Of a stretch of DNA of 64,000 nucleotides, positions 16,912-24,830 are shown in pieces. Under the pieces are notes generated by a model that was given only the letters and a program-made list of their open reading frames with translations, had not been told where the DNA came from and made no database searches. This stretch comes from Streptomyces sp. NBC_01478 (GTDB taxonomy: Bacteria > Actinomycetota > Actinomycetes > Streptomycetales > Streptomycetaceae): contig NZ_CP109444.1 in NCBI RefSeq assembly GCF_036227225.1, positions 5,685,501 to 5,749,500 on the forward strand, read 5' to 3'. Each line of letters starts with the position of its first letter. Position 1 is the stretch's first letter. The translations under genes were made by a program, and so were the position numbers.

Positions 16912-18294
16912 TCAGTTGGTTGCCGGGCGCGGCTGGACGTTGGGACCCGGGGTCTTGACCAGTTGCGCGGGTACGTGCGGCTGGAAGCGCTTGAGTGCGG
17001 GCAGGTCGGGCACCAGGTGCGCGGAGTCGCGGCAGATCTTTGCGGCGTCGCCGAGGGAGAGGTAGGGGGTGCGGATGCGGGACCAGCCGCCGGAGGTGTC
17101 GCCCGCGACGGCCAGGCCGGGGCGTTCGGGGGCGATGGCGCAGGCGGCGCCGACGGCTTCGGGGGCGATGTCGCCCAGGGCCATTTTGGCGGAGGCTTCG
17201 TCGTTGACGCGGTGGCAGACGCGGCCGGTGAGCTGGGCGCGGAGCATGGTGGCGCCCTTGCCGAGTTCGGCGCCGAAGCGCTGTCCGCAGACTTCGAGGT
17301 AGATGCCGGCGGCGCGGCCGAGTTGGGCGAGGCGGATGAGCTGGGTGACCATCTCGTCGCGGCGTTCCTCATCCTTGCGGGTAGCGACGAGGAAGAGTTC
17401 GGCGACCTCGTCGACGAACAGCACGATCGGGACCGGGCGTTCGCTCTCGGGCAGGCCCCAGATGTCTGAAGTGATCTCCTCGTCGGGGGTGTTGGGGGCG
17501 ATGCCCTGGCGGGACTTGATCAGGTCGTAGCGGTCCTCCATTTCGTCGATGAGCGCGGGCAGTAGGTCGGCTGCCTGGTCGGGGTCGGTGGCCAGGGCCG
17601 AGAGGCGGGCAGCGAACGGGGAGAGTTCCACGCCGCGCTTGCAGTCGATGCCGACCAGGGCGACCGGCTGGCGGGCGAGTCCGGTGACCAGGTGGCGCAG
17701 GTACATGGACTTGCCCGACAGCGTTGCGCCGAGGGTGAGTTGGTGCGGGACGGTGCGGTAGTCCCGTACGAACGGCGTGGCGTCCTCCCGCAGGGCGACC
17801 GGCACTTTGAGGAGCCCGGACGGGAGCTTGCGGGTGCGGGGCATGCGGACCCGGCGCAGCACGTCGTAGCCGACGAGCCGGAGTTCGACGATGCCGGGCT
17901 TGAGGGTGGTGACGTAGACGGCGTGAACTCCCCAGGCGTGCCGCAGCCGTTCGGCGGAGGCGGCGACGTCGGCGGGTTCCTGGCCCGGGGCGAGCCGCAG
18001 ACGTATCCGCAGGCCGGTTGTGGTGGGTCGGATGATGCCCCGGCGGGGCGGTACGGGACGGACCTCGCGGCGGGTGGTGGCCTTGACGGCGAGGACGCGC
18101 AGCCGGGACGGAGCCACGGTCAGGCCGCAGGCCTCCATGACCGAGCCGTACGAGCTGAGCAGGCGGGTGGTGGATATCGGCAGGCCGATCGTGGACCAGT
18201 ACGCGGCCGGATGCTTGGCCCGGGTGTAGGCGGCCCCACCACCGAGCGCGGCGAGGGGACCACCCACCTCCAGGAGCGTCGTCAGGTCGGTCAT
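16912..18294 (-). CDS. FtsK/SpoIIIE-type DNA translocase, conjugal transfer protein Tra
   Basis: 460 residues from ATG 18294, which overlaps the previous stop as ATGA. There is one short N-terminal hydrophobic stretch, then a motor domain with Walker A G-A-T-L-S-G-K-S (about 189-196) and Walker B I-V-L-F-V-D-E (about 290-296), followed by the Q-L-G-R-A-A-G-I-Y-L-E-V-C-G-Q-R helix and sensor region. The protein pumps double-stranded element DNA into the recipient as a hexamer and is the only transfer protein AICEs need. The longer open frame above 18294 is antisense noise. Confidence 0.94.
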   Translation of the reverse strand: MTDLTTLLEVGGPLAALGGGAAYTRAKHPAAYWSTIGLPISTTRLLSSYGSVMEACGLTVAPSRLRVLAVKATTRREVRPVPPRRGIIRPTTTGLRIRLRLAPGQEPADVAASAERLRHAWGVHAVYVTTLKPGIVELRLVGYDVLRRVRMPRTRKLPSGLLKVPVALREDATPFVRDYRTVPHQLTLGATLSGKSMYLRHLVTGLARQPVALVGIDCKRGVELSPFAARLSALATDPDQAADLLPALIDEMEDRYDLIKSRQGIAPNTPDEEITSDIWGLPESERPVPIVLFVDEVAELFLVATRKDEERRDEMVTQLIRLAQLGRAAGIYLEVCGQRFGAELGKGATMLRAQLTGRVCHRVNDEASAKMALGDIAPEAVGAACAIAPERPGLAVAGDTSGGWSRIRTPYLSLGDAAKICRDSAHLVPDLPALKRFQPHVPAQLVKTPGPNVQPRPATN

Positions 18295-18650
18295 CAGGCG
18301 GCGGCCTCGGCGACGGCCGGGAACGCGGCCGGAGTGACAGCGGCGGCACGGAAGGCGATGCCGTGGCGCTGCTGCCCGTTGAACACGCTCTCCCACGGCC
18401 GGGCGACCAGCCCCGGCAGCGAGACCGGAGCTCCGAGCGCCAGCCCCTCGGAGACACCACCCTCGGGGACGGTGACCTTGATCAGCGAGGACTCGCCCTC
18501 CTCGATGTAGACGACGCCGAGCGTCATCAGCGCCTCGCCGCTGACGGCGTCCTTGGCGATCTCGCCGGTCTGACGGTCGCGGACCTTCGGCTCCGGGGCC
18601 TCGGTCAGCAGGATCGTCGCGGCGGCGGTCTCAACACGGATGGTACGCAA
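18294..18650 (-). CDS. Conserved small AICE protein upstream of tra
   Basis: 118 residues from TTG 18650 (L-R-T-I-R-V-E-T-A-A-A-T-I-L-L-T-E), with GGGAAA just upstream. An in-frame ATG at 18680 lies in operator B and has no ribosome site, so TTG is preferred. The protein is mostly beta, ending with W-E-S-V-F-N-G-Q-Q-R-H-G-I-A-F-R-A. It is found as the first gene of transfer operons in related elements; the function is unknown. Downstream tra overlaps by 1 bp. Confidence 0.75.
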   Translation of the reverse strand: MRTIRVETAAATILLTEAPEPKVRDRQTGEIAKDAVSGEALMTLGVVYIEEGESSLIKVTVPEGGVSEGLALGAPVSLPGLVARPWESVFNGQQRHGIAFRAAAVTPAAFPAVAEAAA

Positions 18651-18666
18651 GGAAGTTTCCCTATCT

Positions 18667-18675
18667 ACTCGTCTA
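18667..18675 (-). promoter_or_regulatory. TAGACGAGT operator B (transfer operon)
   Basis: Minus-strand 9-mer in TATAGACGAGTAGATAGGG, 17 bp before the TTG start of the operon. TATAGA could double as a -10 element, in which case a bound repressor would block it. Confidence 0.7.
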
Positions 18676-18741
18676 TACATGTAGCGATCCGAGAACCCGA
18701 TCTCCGGGTTCGTGCGGACCACCCTGCCACACAACTCGACC

Positions 18742-18757
18742 ACTCGTCTATACGAGT
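18742..18757 (-). promoter_or_regulatory. TAGACGAGT operator C, palindromic copy
   Basis: The plus strand reads ACTCGT-CTAT-ACGAGT, six-base inverted arms around the same 9-mer. It is located 67 bp upstream of operator B in the promoter of the leftward operon. Confidence 0.7.
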
Positions 18758-18820
18758 ATGCACGTTGGGGTGTACGAGTTCGGAGAAGCATCCCCGCGCA
18801 CCAGCCAGACCCAAGCAAGC

Positions 18821-19120
18821 TCACCCGAAGGAACCGTCCTCCCGGGCGGTGAACAGCTCGCAACCGTCATGCTCGAAACGGGCCCGCCCGTCGAACGCCG
18901 AGCCGGCATGGGTGCAGACTCCCCAGTCCCGCCCCAGCTCTCCGCTCAACGCGATCCAGAACCGACAGCCACCGCATTGCGCGTCGTACCAGTCGTCTCG
19001 ATATCCGGGCTGGTGAGTGGGCCTGTTCTGCACCTGCAACCAGCGCTCGTGACAGGCGTCGTTGTGCGCGCGGTCATCGCCCGTCCACGCTTCGCCAGGC
19101 ACGACGCGGTTTGCGCTCAT
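18821..19120 (-). CDS. Cysteine-rich DUF3027-like protein
   Basis: 99 residues. The core reads Q-C-G-G-C-R-F-W-I-A-L-S-G, then G-V-C-T-H-A-G and H-D-G-C-E-L-F, so four cysteines and a histidine are spaced like a small zinc site. This resembles the C-terminal module of DUF3027 proteins. The start overlaps the stop of the GntR gene as ATGA, so it is translated with the repressor. It may be a repressor partner or cargo; no activity is known. Confidence 0.7.
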   Translation of the reverse strand: MSANRVVPGEAWTGDDRAHNDACHERWLQVQNRPTHQPGYRDDWYDAQCGGCRFWIALSGELGRDWGVCTHAGSAFDGRARFEHDGCELFTAREDGSFG

Positions 19121-19905
19121 GTCGCCGGGAGCTGGTACGACAGCACGTACGCGTCCGCCGCCATGACCGTGTCGCAGACCTCCACAGCCCGCCCTTCGGT
19201 GTCGTACGCGGTGCGGATGAGGTGAATCACGGGCACGCCGGAGGCCAGCCGGAGCGTCTTGACCTCGGTGGGCGAGGGCATCCGGGCGCGGATCTCCTCC
19301 TCGAAGTGGTCGAGGTGGTGGCCGAGTTCTTCGAGGCGGGCGTAGATGCCGCCGGGGCCGGGGTTGGGTTCGGCGATCTGCGTGCCGCGCGCGATGTCGA
19401 GGGGCAGGTAGGAGGTGGCGAACTCGACCGGCTTCCCGTCGAGCAGATACCGGCGTCGGCGGGCGAGCACGCGCCGTACGGAGCCGAGCCGGGTGGAGAT
19501 GTCCTGACTGGCCTTCTCCTCCTTCACCTCCAGGCTGTCGACCTGTGGGTGACTGCCGGCGGCGTCGGCCTCGACGATGAACGCGGATTTGCCCTGCTCG
19601 CGGTGACGGCGGGCGAAGCGGTCGGAGGCGAGCCGCCGTACGGGCGGCCGGGGCCGGACGAAGACGCCCTTGCCGTGCTCGGCATGCACCAGGCCCTCGC
19701 CCTGGAGGACGGAGAAGGAGTTGCGGACGGTCATCCGGGAAACCCCGTAGTGCTCGACCAGGTCAGCCTCCGAGGGCAGCTTTTCGCCCTCCTTGAACCG
19801 CCCACGGTCGATGGCCTCGCGCAGTTGATCGGCGATCTGCCGGAAGACCGCACGATCACTCGTGGGGTCGAGATCGCCGAGCAGGCCGGAACGGAGAGGG
19901 CTCAC
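19117..19905 (-). CDS. GntR/HutC-family repressor (KorSA-like)
   Basis: 262 residues from GTG 19905 with AAAGGAG 8 bp upstream. The winged helix (about 18-85) reads F-R-Q-I-A-D-Q-L…G-V-S-R-M-T-V-R-N-S-F-S-V-L. The C-terminal UTRA domain is of the HutC type (Y-L-P-L-D-I-A-R-G…). In pSAM2, KorSA of this family represses the activator of replication and transfer. Here a TAGACGAGT site lies 22 bp upstream of the start (19928), and four more copies stand at the other element promoters. Autoregulation and control of the whole element are inferred. Confidence 0.88.
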   Translation of the reverse strand: MSPLRSGLLGDLDPTSDRAVFRQIADQLREAIDRGRFKEGEKLPSEADLVEHYGVSRMTVRNSFSVLQGEGLVHAEHGKGVFVRPRPPVRRLASDRFARRHREQGKSAFIVEADAAGSHPQVDSLEVKEEKASQDISTRLGSVRRVLARRRRYLLDGKPVEFATSYLPLDIARGTQIAEPNPGPGGIYARLEELGHHLDHFEEEIRARMPSPTEVKTLRLASGVPVIHLIRTAYDTEGRAVEVCDTVMAADAYVLSYQLPAT

Positions 19906-19927
19906 GTTGAGTACTCCTTTAGGTATC

Positions 19928-19936
19928 TAGACGAGT
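19928..19936 (+). promoter_or_regulatory. TAGACGAGT operator D (gntR/Nudix divergent region)
   Basis: Plus-strand copy in CTAGACGAGTGGG, in the 86-bp region between the divergent gntR and Nudix starts. Another GCGAGTG follows immediately, which may be a half site. Confidence 0.65.
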
Positions 19937-19991
19937 GGGCGAGTGTTGTTGCTACGGTGGAGAGCCTAGCCAGCCGGGAGGGCCGAGGAAC

Positions 19992-20423
19992 GTGAGCACT
20001 GACCGTCCGCACTCCGTGAGCGTCGCCGGAGTCATCGTCGACGACCACGGCCGCGCCCTCCTGATCAAGCGCCGCGACAACGGCAAGTGGGAACCCCCGG
20101 GCGGCGTCGTCGAGCGAGACGAAACCCTCCCCGAGGCCCTCCAACGCGAAGTCCTCGAAGAAACCGGCATCAAGATCGCACTTCCGGCGACCCTCACCGG
20201 TGTCTACAAGAACATGACGGGGCTGATCGTCTCCCTGGTCTTCCGCTGCCAGGCCGCCGACGGCACACCCACCACCGGGGACGAGACCCGCGCACTGCGC
20301 TGGGCCACCCGGGAAGAGGTATCCGAACTCGCCGACGAGGCATACGCGATCCGCGTCCTGGACGCACTCGATGCGGCGTCTCCGCCGGCCATCCGCGCCC
20401 ATGACGGCGTGAAACTCGTCTAG
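19992..20423 (+). CDS. Nudix hydrolase, Pif-like transfer immunity protein
   Basis: 143 residues from GTG 19992 with GAGGAA just before it. A complete Nudix box G-x5-E-x7-R-E-x2-E-E-x-G-I is present (G-G-V-V-E-R-D-E…R-E-V-L-E-E-T-G-I). In pSAM2 the Nudix protein Pif blocks transfer between two element-bearing cells; the same position next to the GntR repressor supports that role here. The substrate is unknown. The stop codon lies inside operator E. Confidence 0.85.
   Translation: MSTDRPHSVSVAGVIVDDHGRALLIKRRDNGKWEPPGGVVERDETLPEALQREVLEETGIKIALPATLTGVYKNMTGLIVSLVFRCQAADGTPTTGDETRALRWATREEVSELADEAYAIRVLDALDAASPPAIRAHDGVKLV
20414..20422 (-). promoter_or_regulatory. TAGACGAGT operator E
   Basis: The plus strand reads ACTCGTCTA, overlapping the Nudix stop codon (CTC-GTC-TAG) and 48 bp before the next gene. 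It could be chance, because it is coding sequence. However, it is the fifth copy of the 9-mer, and a related CACGAGTATACGAGCAC lies at the next gene's start. Confidence 0.5.
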
Positions 20424-20469
20424 CCCGAACCCGCTGCACATGGCGGCCTACCAGCACGAAGGAACTTGT

Positions 20470-20898
20470 ATGCACGAGTATACGAGCACTGCACGGGTCT
20501 GGGGGCTCACTTGCCCAGGTTTCCCCGAAGAGGTCAGCCGGGCGCGGCGCTGGACACGCGACATCCTGCGCGGCTCGCCCTTGGCCGAGGACGCCGAACT
20601 GATCGTGAGCGAGCTGAGCGCGAACGCGATCCTGCACACGGCGAGTGGGCGGGAGGCCGGCAGCTTCCACCTGGCGCTTGCGGTGTCCTCGCAGGTGGTC
20701 GCTCTATCTGTGACGGATGGCGGGGGCGCGGGGACCGCTCCGAAGGTCGAGCACCGGGACCAGGAGGCGGAGCACGGCCGGGGGCTGGGAATGGTCAGCG
20801 CGATTGCGCACCGGGTCGTGGTCCACGACAGCGACGGCGGTCACACCGTCACCGCGGAACTCTTCACGGACGTACGACGAGGAGGGCACCCGTGCTGA
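20470..20898 (+). CDS. Anti-sigma-factor-like ATP-binding protein (HATPase_c)
   Basis: 142 residues from ATG 20470. The GHKL-type ATPase fold has the N-box E-L-S-A-N-A-I-L-H-T-A, the G1 box V-T-D-G-G-G and the G2 segment H-G-R-G-L-G-M-V-S-A. Streptomyces carry many such single-domain RsbW-like proteins; some bind sigma factors or kinase partners. No sigma factor is adjacent. It overlaps the next gene by 7 bp and lies after the Nudix gene, so these form one rightward transcript. Confidence 0.8.
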   Translation: MHEYTSTARVWGLTCPGFPEEVSRARRWTRDILRGSPLAEDAELIVSELSANAILHTASGREAGSFHLALAVSSQVVALSVTDGGGAGTAPKVEHRDQEAEHGRGLGMVSAIAHRVVVHDSDGGHTVTAELFTDVRRGGHPC

Positions 20899-21275
20899 GC
20901 ACGACGATCGGTCCGGGCTTTTGGTGCGAGTGCTGGACCCGGCACTTGAACGACGGCCGGCCGCCAACGCTCTTCGGCTCCTACGACGCCTACACAGAGA
21001 CCGAGGCGAACAACTGGGTCTCCGAGATCCTGCGCACCATCTCACCGGCACTCGACTCCGACGCCTCCCAGGAGGCATGGGAACGACTCTACGACCACCG
21101 CGTCAACACCCGACGGACCCTGTTGCGCCGCGTGCCCTGGACGGTGTCCGTCATCCATGCCCGAACACTCATCACCTGGACCGTAAGCCCAGTGACCTTC
21201 CTGCCGATGGCACACCGTCAGGCCGCAGAACTTCCCACGTGCGCATACGACTTCAAGCCGCGCTCCAGTAGCTGA
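20892..21275 (+). CDS. Hypothetical protein coupled to the HATPase gene
   Basis: 127 residues from GTG 20892, overlapping the previous stop. It starts V-L-S-T-T-I-G-P-G-F-W-C-E-C-W and contains a helical segment T-E-A-N-N-W-V-S-E-I-L-R-T-I. There is no membrane segment and no recognised family. Its translational coupling to the ATPase suggests a joint role. Confidence 0.6.
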   Translation: MLSTTIGPGFWCECWTRHLNDGRPPTLFGSYDAYTETEANNWVSEILRTISPALDSDASQEAWERLYDHRVNTRRTLLRRVPWTVSVIHARTLITWTVSPVTFLPMAHRQAAELPTCAYDFKPRSSS

Positions 21276-21293
21276 CGAGCCTTCACCAAGAGG

Positions 21294-21728
21294 TCAGCGT
21301 GGCACCCGGCCAGCGGTGAACCCTTCGCCATCCTGGAATTCGATCAGGATCCCACTGTCAACGAGGTAGACCCAGCACGCAGAACAGCACTCCAAAATCA
21401 TGTCGGCATGCGTGGCCACCAGGCCGACCTCCAGGGCGAGCGAGGGCACCGCGAGATTGCCCCAGAACACGACTGCCAACTCATCCGGACGAGCGAGCCC
21501 GCCCAACAGCCCCCGAAGCTCCCCACCGTCGAATACTGGGGAGCTCTGGAGTACTTCAACACCACTCCAGTCCAGGCGAGATGACCCCACAGAACCGAAG
21601 CGACTCAAGCTCACCGCGGCGAACGATCGGTCCTCGTCATACGACAGCACCACCGCCCTGCCTCCAGCAGCGGCCAGAAGCGCCGCGATCACATCAGGCT
21701 GTGCTCCATAGCCGATCTCAGCGCTCAC
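21294..21728 (-). CDS. Hypothetical protein
   Basis: 144 residues from GTG 21728 with AAGGGAG 4 bp upstream. Alternating strand/helix pattern (A-V-V-L-S-Y-D-E-D…L-A-V-V-F-W-G-N-L…W-V-Y-L-V-D-S-G-I-L-I-E-F). There is a Cys pair in L-E-C-C-S-A-C. Convergent with the preceding gene. No family recognised. Confidence 0.55.
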   Translation of the reverse strand: MSAEIGYGAQPDVIAALLAAAGGRAVVLSYDEDRSFAAVSLSRFGSVGSSRLDWSGVEVLQSSPVFDGGELRGLLGGLARPDELAVVFWGNLAVPSLALEVGLVATHADMILECCSACWVYLVDSGILIEFQDGEGFTAGRVPR

Positions 21729-21820
21729 GACACTCCCTTGCATCCACCGCCTTCTGGGATGCACGAGCGAGCCCTTTCCTCAGACAGCACAGCACCCAGC
21801 CGTGAGGCACACCCCCAACA

Positions 21821-21835
21821 GCACCATCCAACCTA
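21821..21835 (+). repeat. Left target-site duplication of the IS
   Basis: GCACCATCCAACCTA, repeated exactly at 23771-23785 on the other side of the insertion. 15 bp is within the range reported for IS481-family elements. Confidence 0.9.
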
Positions 21836-23770
21836 TGTCTAGGTTCAGTTGAGCTTTGACGGATGTATGTCGGTTGATGCTTTCCGGTTCCTAGCCTGTT
21901 GTGCGGTTCTTCGTGCCGTAGGCCTTGAAGCGGGTCACCTCCTTGCTGGTGGTGCGGGGCAGGGTCCGCAGGCGGTGTCCGTCGTGGTCGAAGACGTGCA
22001 GGGTGGTGTCGGTGACCTCGACGGTGACCACGGTGCGGGCATGGACCATGCCGACCTGGACCTGCTGGCCGCAGACCTGGATGCTGCCGCGGGCGGACAC
22101 CTTCCGCCCGACCCGGACCGCCTCCTGCGGCGCCTTCGGCGGCAGCGGGCTGAGCTGGGCATCACTGATATAGGCCCGCCGCCGGGGCGGGATCGGACAC
22201 GGCAGTGTCCGCACCAGCACGCCGTCAGCGATGACCTGCATCAAAGGGCCGTCCAGCCGAAGGACCACGCGCTGTCCGGCCAGCAAGACACCGACGGTGA
22301 TCTGCTGTCCGGCCAGGCCCACCACTCCGGAGGCGTTCACGGTGCGGGCCACCTGGACGGGCAAGCGGGTAGCCAGCGGACCGGCGAGCCGGCCTGCCGG
22401 GGCGGGACCGGCCGCACGAGCCCCGGACGCCCGCAGCCGCACCAGATCCGCGGTGCTCAGCCGCGACGGCACGGTCTTGATGCGCCTGCCGTCCAGACTG
22501 ACGTGGACAGTAGTGCTGTCCATCCACAGCGTCACCGCAGCGCCCGCATGCCGGGGACCGAACCAGAACTGCTGACCGGCCACCGCGAGATTCCCGCTCG
22601 GCGGCACCACCCGGTCCACCTCCACCGCCTCCGGCGAACCCAGCACCGCCTCCCCGACCCGCTCAACCCTCTGCCCCGTCCGTCCCTCGCCGGCCGTCAC
22701 GTCGGTCAGCCGGGCCGGAAGCCGCAGTTCAACCCCGTCGGCCGCGGCGGGACGGAACCGGCTCGCCGGGACGGCCATGTCCAGCGACTGGTGCGGACGC
22801 ACGGTGTTGTAGTCCTCGCGCCAGCCGTCGATGACCGCCTGCGCCGCATGCAGATCCGCGAACGGCCCCAGGTCGTCGAGGAGTTCACGCCGCAGCGACT
22901 GATGGAACCGCTCGATCTTCCCCGTGGTTGTCGGCGACCGCGGTCTGGTCAGCCGGTGCTTGATGCCGTTCAGCCGGCAGATCCGGTCGAACAACACCTC
23001 CGTGGACGGCCCCGGAGTCCCGAACCGGCCGGTGAACTGCTTCCCGTTGTCGGTCAGCACCTCCTCCGGACAGCCGAACCCCACCAGCGCAGCAGTGAAA
23101 GCCGCACACACCGCCCGCCCGGTCGCCCGCTCCACCACCGAGGCGATCACACAGAACCTCGAATGGTCATCGACGCCGGTCACCAGCTTCAGCTCACGGC
23201 CGTCGGCCAGCCAGAACCCGCCCATCACATCCATCTGCCACAACTGCATCGGCCCCGGCCGCTCCCACCGCCGGTAATCCTCCCGACGCCGGCGCCTCCT
23301 GACCGGGACGATCATCTGATGGCGCACCAGGATCCGATACACCGACGCCTCCGACGGCACCGGCTCCACCCCACGACGCCCCAGCTCATGACGCAACCGG
23401 CGCTGACCCCACCGCGGATGCAGCCTGCGCAGCTCCAGCACCGCCGCCTCCACACCGGCCGGCATCTGCCACGGATGCGACCTCGGACGATGCGACCGGT
23501 CCGCCAGACCCGCCAGACCACCTGCCTCATACCGGCGCACCCACGCATGCACCGACTGCCGCGAGACCCCATACCGGGCCGCAACCTCCGTCTTCGATGC
23601 TCCAGCAGCCACTTCCATGACCGCGTGATAGCGCTGCTCGACCACGCTCAGCTCCACTAACACCGGCCTCGCCCCGCCTCCACGACAGCAGTCGCAGACA
23701 GCAAAGCCGAGGACGGAACCGTCAAGCATCAAGTGACGTCAACACGTCAAGCATCAAACGAAGTAGGACA
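21836..23770 (-). mobile_element. IS481-family insertion sequence, 1,935 bp
   Basis: Bounded by imperfect inverted repeats: the left end TGTCTAGGTTCAGTTGAGC and the right end, read inwards, TGTCCTACTTCGTTTGATGC share TGTC, TA, TTC and GCTTGACG blocks. Flanked by a 15-bp target duplication and containing one transposase ORF. The motif TTGATGCTT recurs inside both ends and may be a transposase binding site. The perfect duplication suggests a recent insertion into the AICE. Confidence 0.9.
21891..23666 (-). CDS. IS481-family transposase with long C-terminal extension
   Basis: About 591 residues from GTG 23666; the exact start is uncertain. N-terminal HTH (V-A-A-R-Y-G-V-S-R-Q-S-V-H-A-W), then the integrase-fold DDE: D146 (L-W-Q-M-D-V-M), D206 (L-T-D-N-G-K-Q) and E252 (G-K-I-E-R-F-H-Q), followed by N-T-V-R-P-H-Q-S-L. 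The catalytic part ends near residue 310. The remaining ~280 residues hold three copies of a ~53-residue beta module, each with a G-Q-Q motif and a V-x-T-x-P end (about 349-401, 439-490, 518-571). This is much longer than ordinary IS481 enzymes. Confidence 0.92.
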   Translation of the reverse strand, partial: PVLVELSVVEQRYHAVMEVAAGASKTEVAARYGVSRQSVHAWVRRYEAGGLAGLADRSHRPRSHPWQMPAGVEAAVLELRRLHPRWGQRRLRHELGRRGVEPVPSEASVYRILVRHQMIVPVRRRRRREDYRRWERPGPMQLWQMDVMGGFWLADGRELKLVTGVDDHSRFCVIASVVERATGRAVCAAFTAALVGFGCPEEVLTDNGKQFTGRFGTPGPSTEVLFDRICRLNGIKHRLTRPRSPTTTGKIERFHQSLRRELLDDLGPFADLHAAQAVIDGWREDYNTVRPHQSLDMAVPASRFRPAAADGVELRLPARLTDVTAGEGRTGQRVERVGEAVLGSPEAVEVDRVVPPSGNLAVAGQQFWFGPRHAGAAVTLWMDSTTVHVSLDGRRIKTVPSRLSTADLVRLRASGARAAGPAPAGRLAGPLATRLPVQVARTVNASGVVGLAGQQITVGVLLAGQRVVLRLDGPLMQVIADGVLVRTLPCPIPPRRRAYISDAQLSPLPPKAPQEAVRVGRKVSARGSIQVCGQQVQVGMVHARTVVTVEVTDTTLHVFDHDGHRLRTLPRTTSKEVTRFKAYGTKNRTTG

Positions 23771-23785
23771 GCACCATCCAACCTA
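23771..23785 (+). repeat. Right target-site duplication of the IS
   Basis: Second copy of GCACCATCCAACCTA, directly after the IS right end GTAGGACA. Confidence 0.9.
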
Positions 23786-24168
23786 CTGAGTTACAACTTT
23801 CTCTACTGGTTCAAGGCGGCTCGCTCCGCTCCCCGCGCGCGGCCCGGGCCCCGGCCGGGCCTGCGCTCCTGTCTCCGCCCCGCTCCAGCCCGGCCGGCGC
23901 CCGCGCCGCGCACTACGTGTTCAGCCGCCTGATGCCAGAGAAGGGGTACGTCGTGGCTGGGGCGGTCGGCTCCACGGCTTTACGGAGCCACCTTGGCGCG
24001 AGCCTCGAAGATCATGGCCCCAACGTCGTGCTTTACCAGGCAGGTCCACAGACTGCCCGACGCGCCGGAAGCATACGGGGCCATGATCACCCGCGCCAAA
24101 GCAGCGCCACCCCAAAGCCGCTCCACCGACCTCGCGGATAAGGAACTGCCGCTCGGGCTCCAGCAAAC
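23786..24168. other. Gene-free stretch with GC-rich inverted repeats
   Basis: No ORF has convincing coding features. The first 130 bp is a very GC-rich block rich in short inverted repeats (GCGCGCGGCCCGGGCCCCGG), which is the kind of structure seen at replication origins or transfer loci of Streptomyces elements. That role is only a suggestion. Confidence 0.4.
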
Positions 24169-24741
24169 TTAGAATCCCCAACGCTGGAAGGGCTCCATGG
24201 TTCGAGGAGATGAGCACCTTGTCATCGCCCTGAACTCGGAAGCTAGCCCTCTTTGAACGCCTGCAATTTTTTCGGCAAGAAGCTCAACATCGCCAACCGA
24301 AATTTCTCGCGCTTCGTCGATCTTTCGATGCCTGCTGCGCATGCAGTAATAAACGGGAGAACCGTCATCTACTGCACCCCACGGCCGAGGCAAACGGCCC
24401 TCTTCACCGAAAGGGTCATAAGGATACCAAACGCCGTGAATCACTGCATTTCTAATAAGGCGATACTTTGCGAATTCATTCAATAGCTCCAGCACTTTGA
24501 CGTGACTACTCTCCGGCCAACGCGAGAAGTATGGATCTCTCTGGCACAGAACGGATTTGCAGGTATCGGATAGCCACTCACTACCCTGCCCCTGCAGGAG
24601 GACCCACAAAATCTCATCGGCACCCGACATGTCGCCAATTAGTTCACGCAAGAGTTCATCCATGCGTGCACTCTCTGTGGCTACCCGACCGATTGCGCGG
24701 TAAAGATCATCGTCTTCGACGAATACCGCCCCGCCAGTCAT
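24169..24741 (-). CDS. HEPN-like cargo protein
   Basis: 190 residues, mostly helical and notably AT-richer than the flanking core, which suggests foreign origin. An N-terminal helix (A-R-M-D-E-L-L-R-E-L-I-G) is followed by Y-R-L-I-R-N-A-V-I-H-G-V-W, whose R-N-x3-H matches the R-x4-6-H signature of HEPN ribonuclease-type domains (R97, H102). HEPN proteins are frequent toxin or defence effectors. No adjacent MNT antitoxin is visible. It precedes the Abi-like gene's stop by 89 bp on the same strand. Confidence 0.55.
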   Translation of the reverse strand: MTGGAVFVEDDDLYRAIGRVATESARMDELLRELIGDMSGADEILWVLLQGQGSEWLSDTCKSVLCQRDPYFSRWPESSHVKVLELLNEFAKYRLIRNAVIHGVWYPYDPFGEEGRLPRPWGAVDDGSPVYYCMRSRHRKIDEAREISVGDVELLAEKIAGVQRGLASEFRAMTRCSSPRTMEPFQRWGF

Positions 24742-24830
24742 GCTGATTTACCCCTCCCCGCTGATGCATTCTCTTTACGCGGCCATTCCGGCCCGCCGAG
24801 CGCGCCCTCGGTGACTCCTAACGACCGCCC

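Noticed and set aside
16477..17469. 330-residue plus-strand ORF opposite tra
   Set aside because: Antisense frame produced by high GC; the minus strand has Walker motifs and the operon structure.
18758..19225. Plus-strand ORF of 155 residues in the repressor region
   Set aside because: It is antisense to the Cys-rich DUF3027-like protein and the GntR gene, which have clear motifs and coupled starts; the plus frame has none.
21891..23732. Upstream start of the transposase at 23732
   Set aside because: It begins inside the IS terminal repeat region with a TTG and no ribosome site; GTG 23666 or one just after it fits family N-termini better.
23917..24141. Small plus-strand ORF in the stretch after the IS
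   Set aside because: No ribosome site, no family, and it overlaps a minus-strand frame with equally poor support; listed as non-coding.
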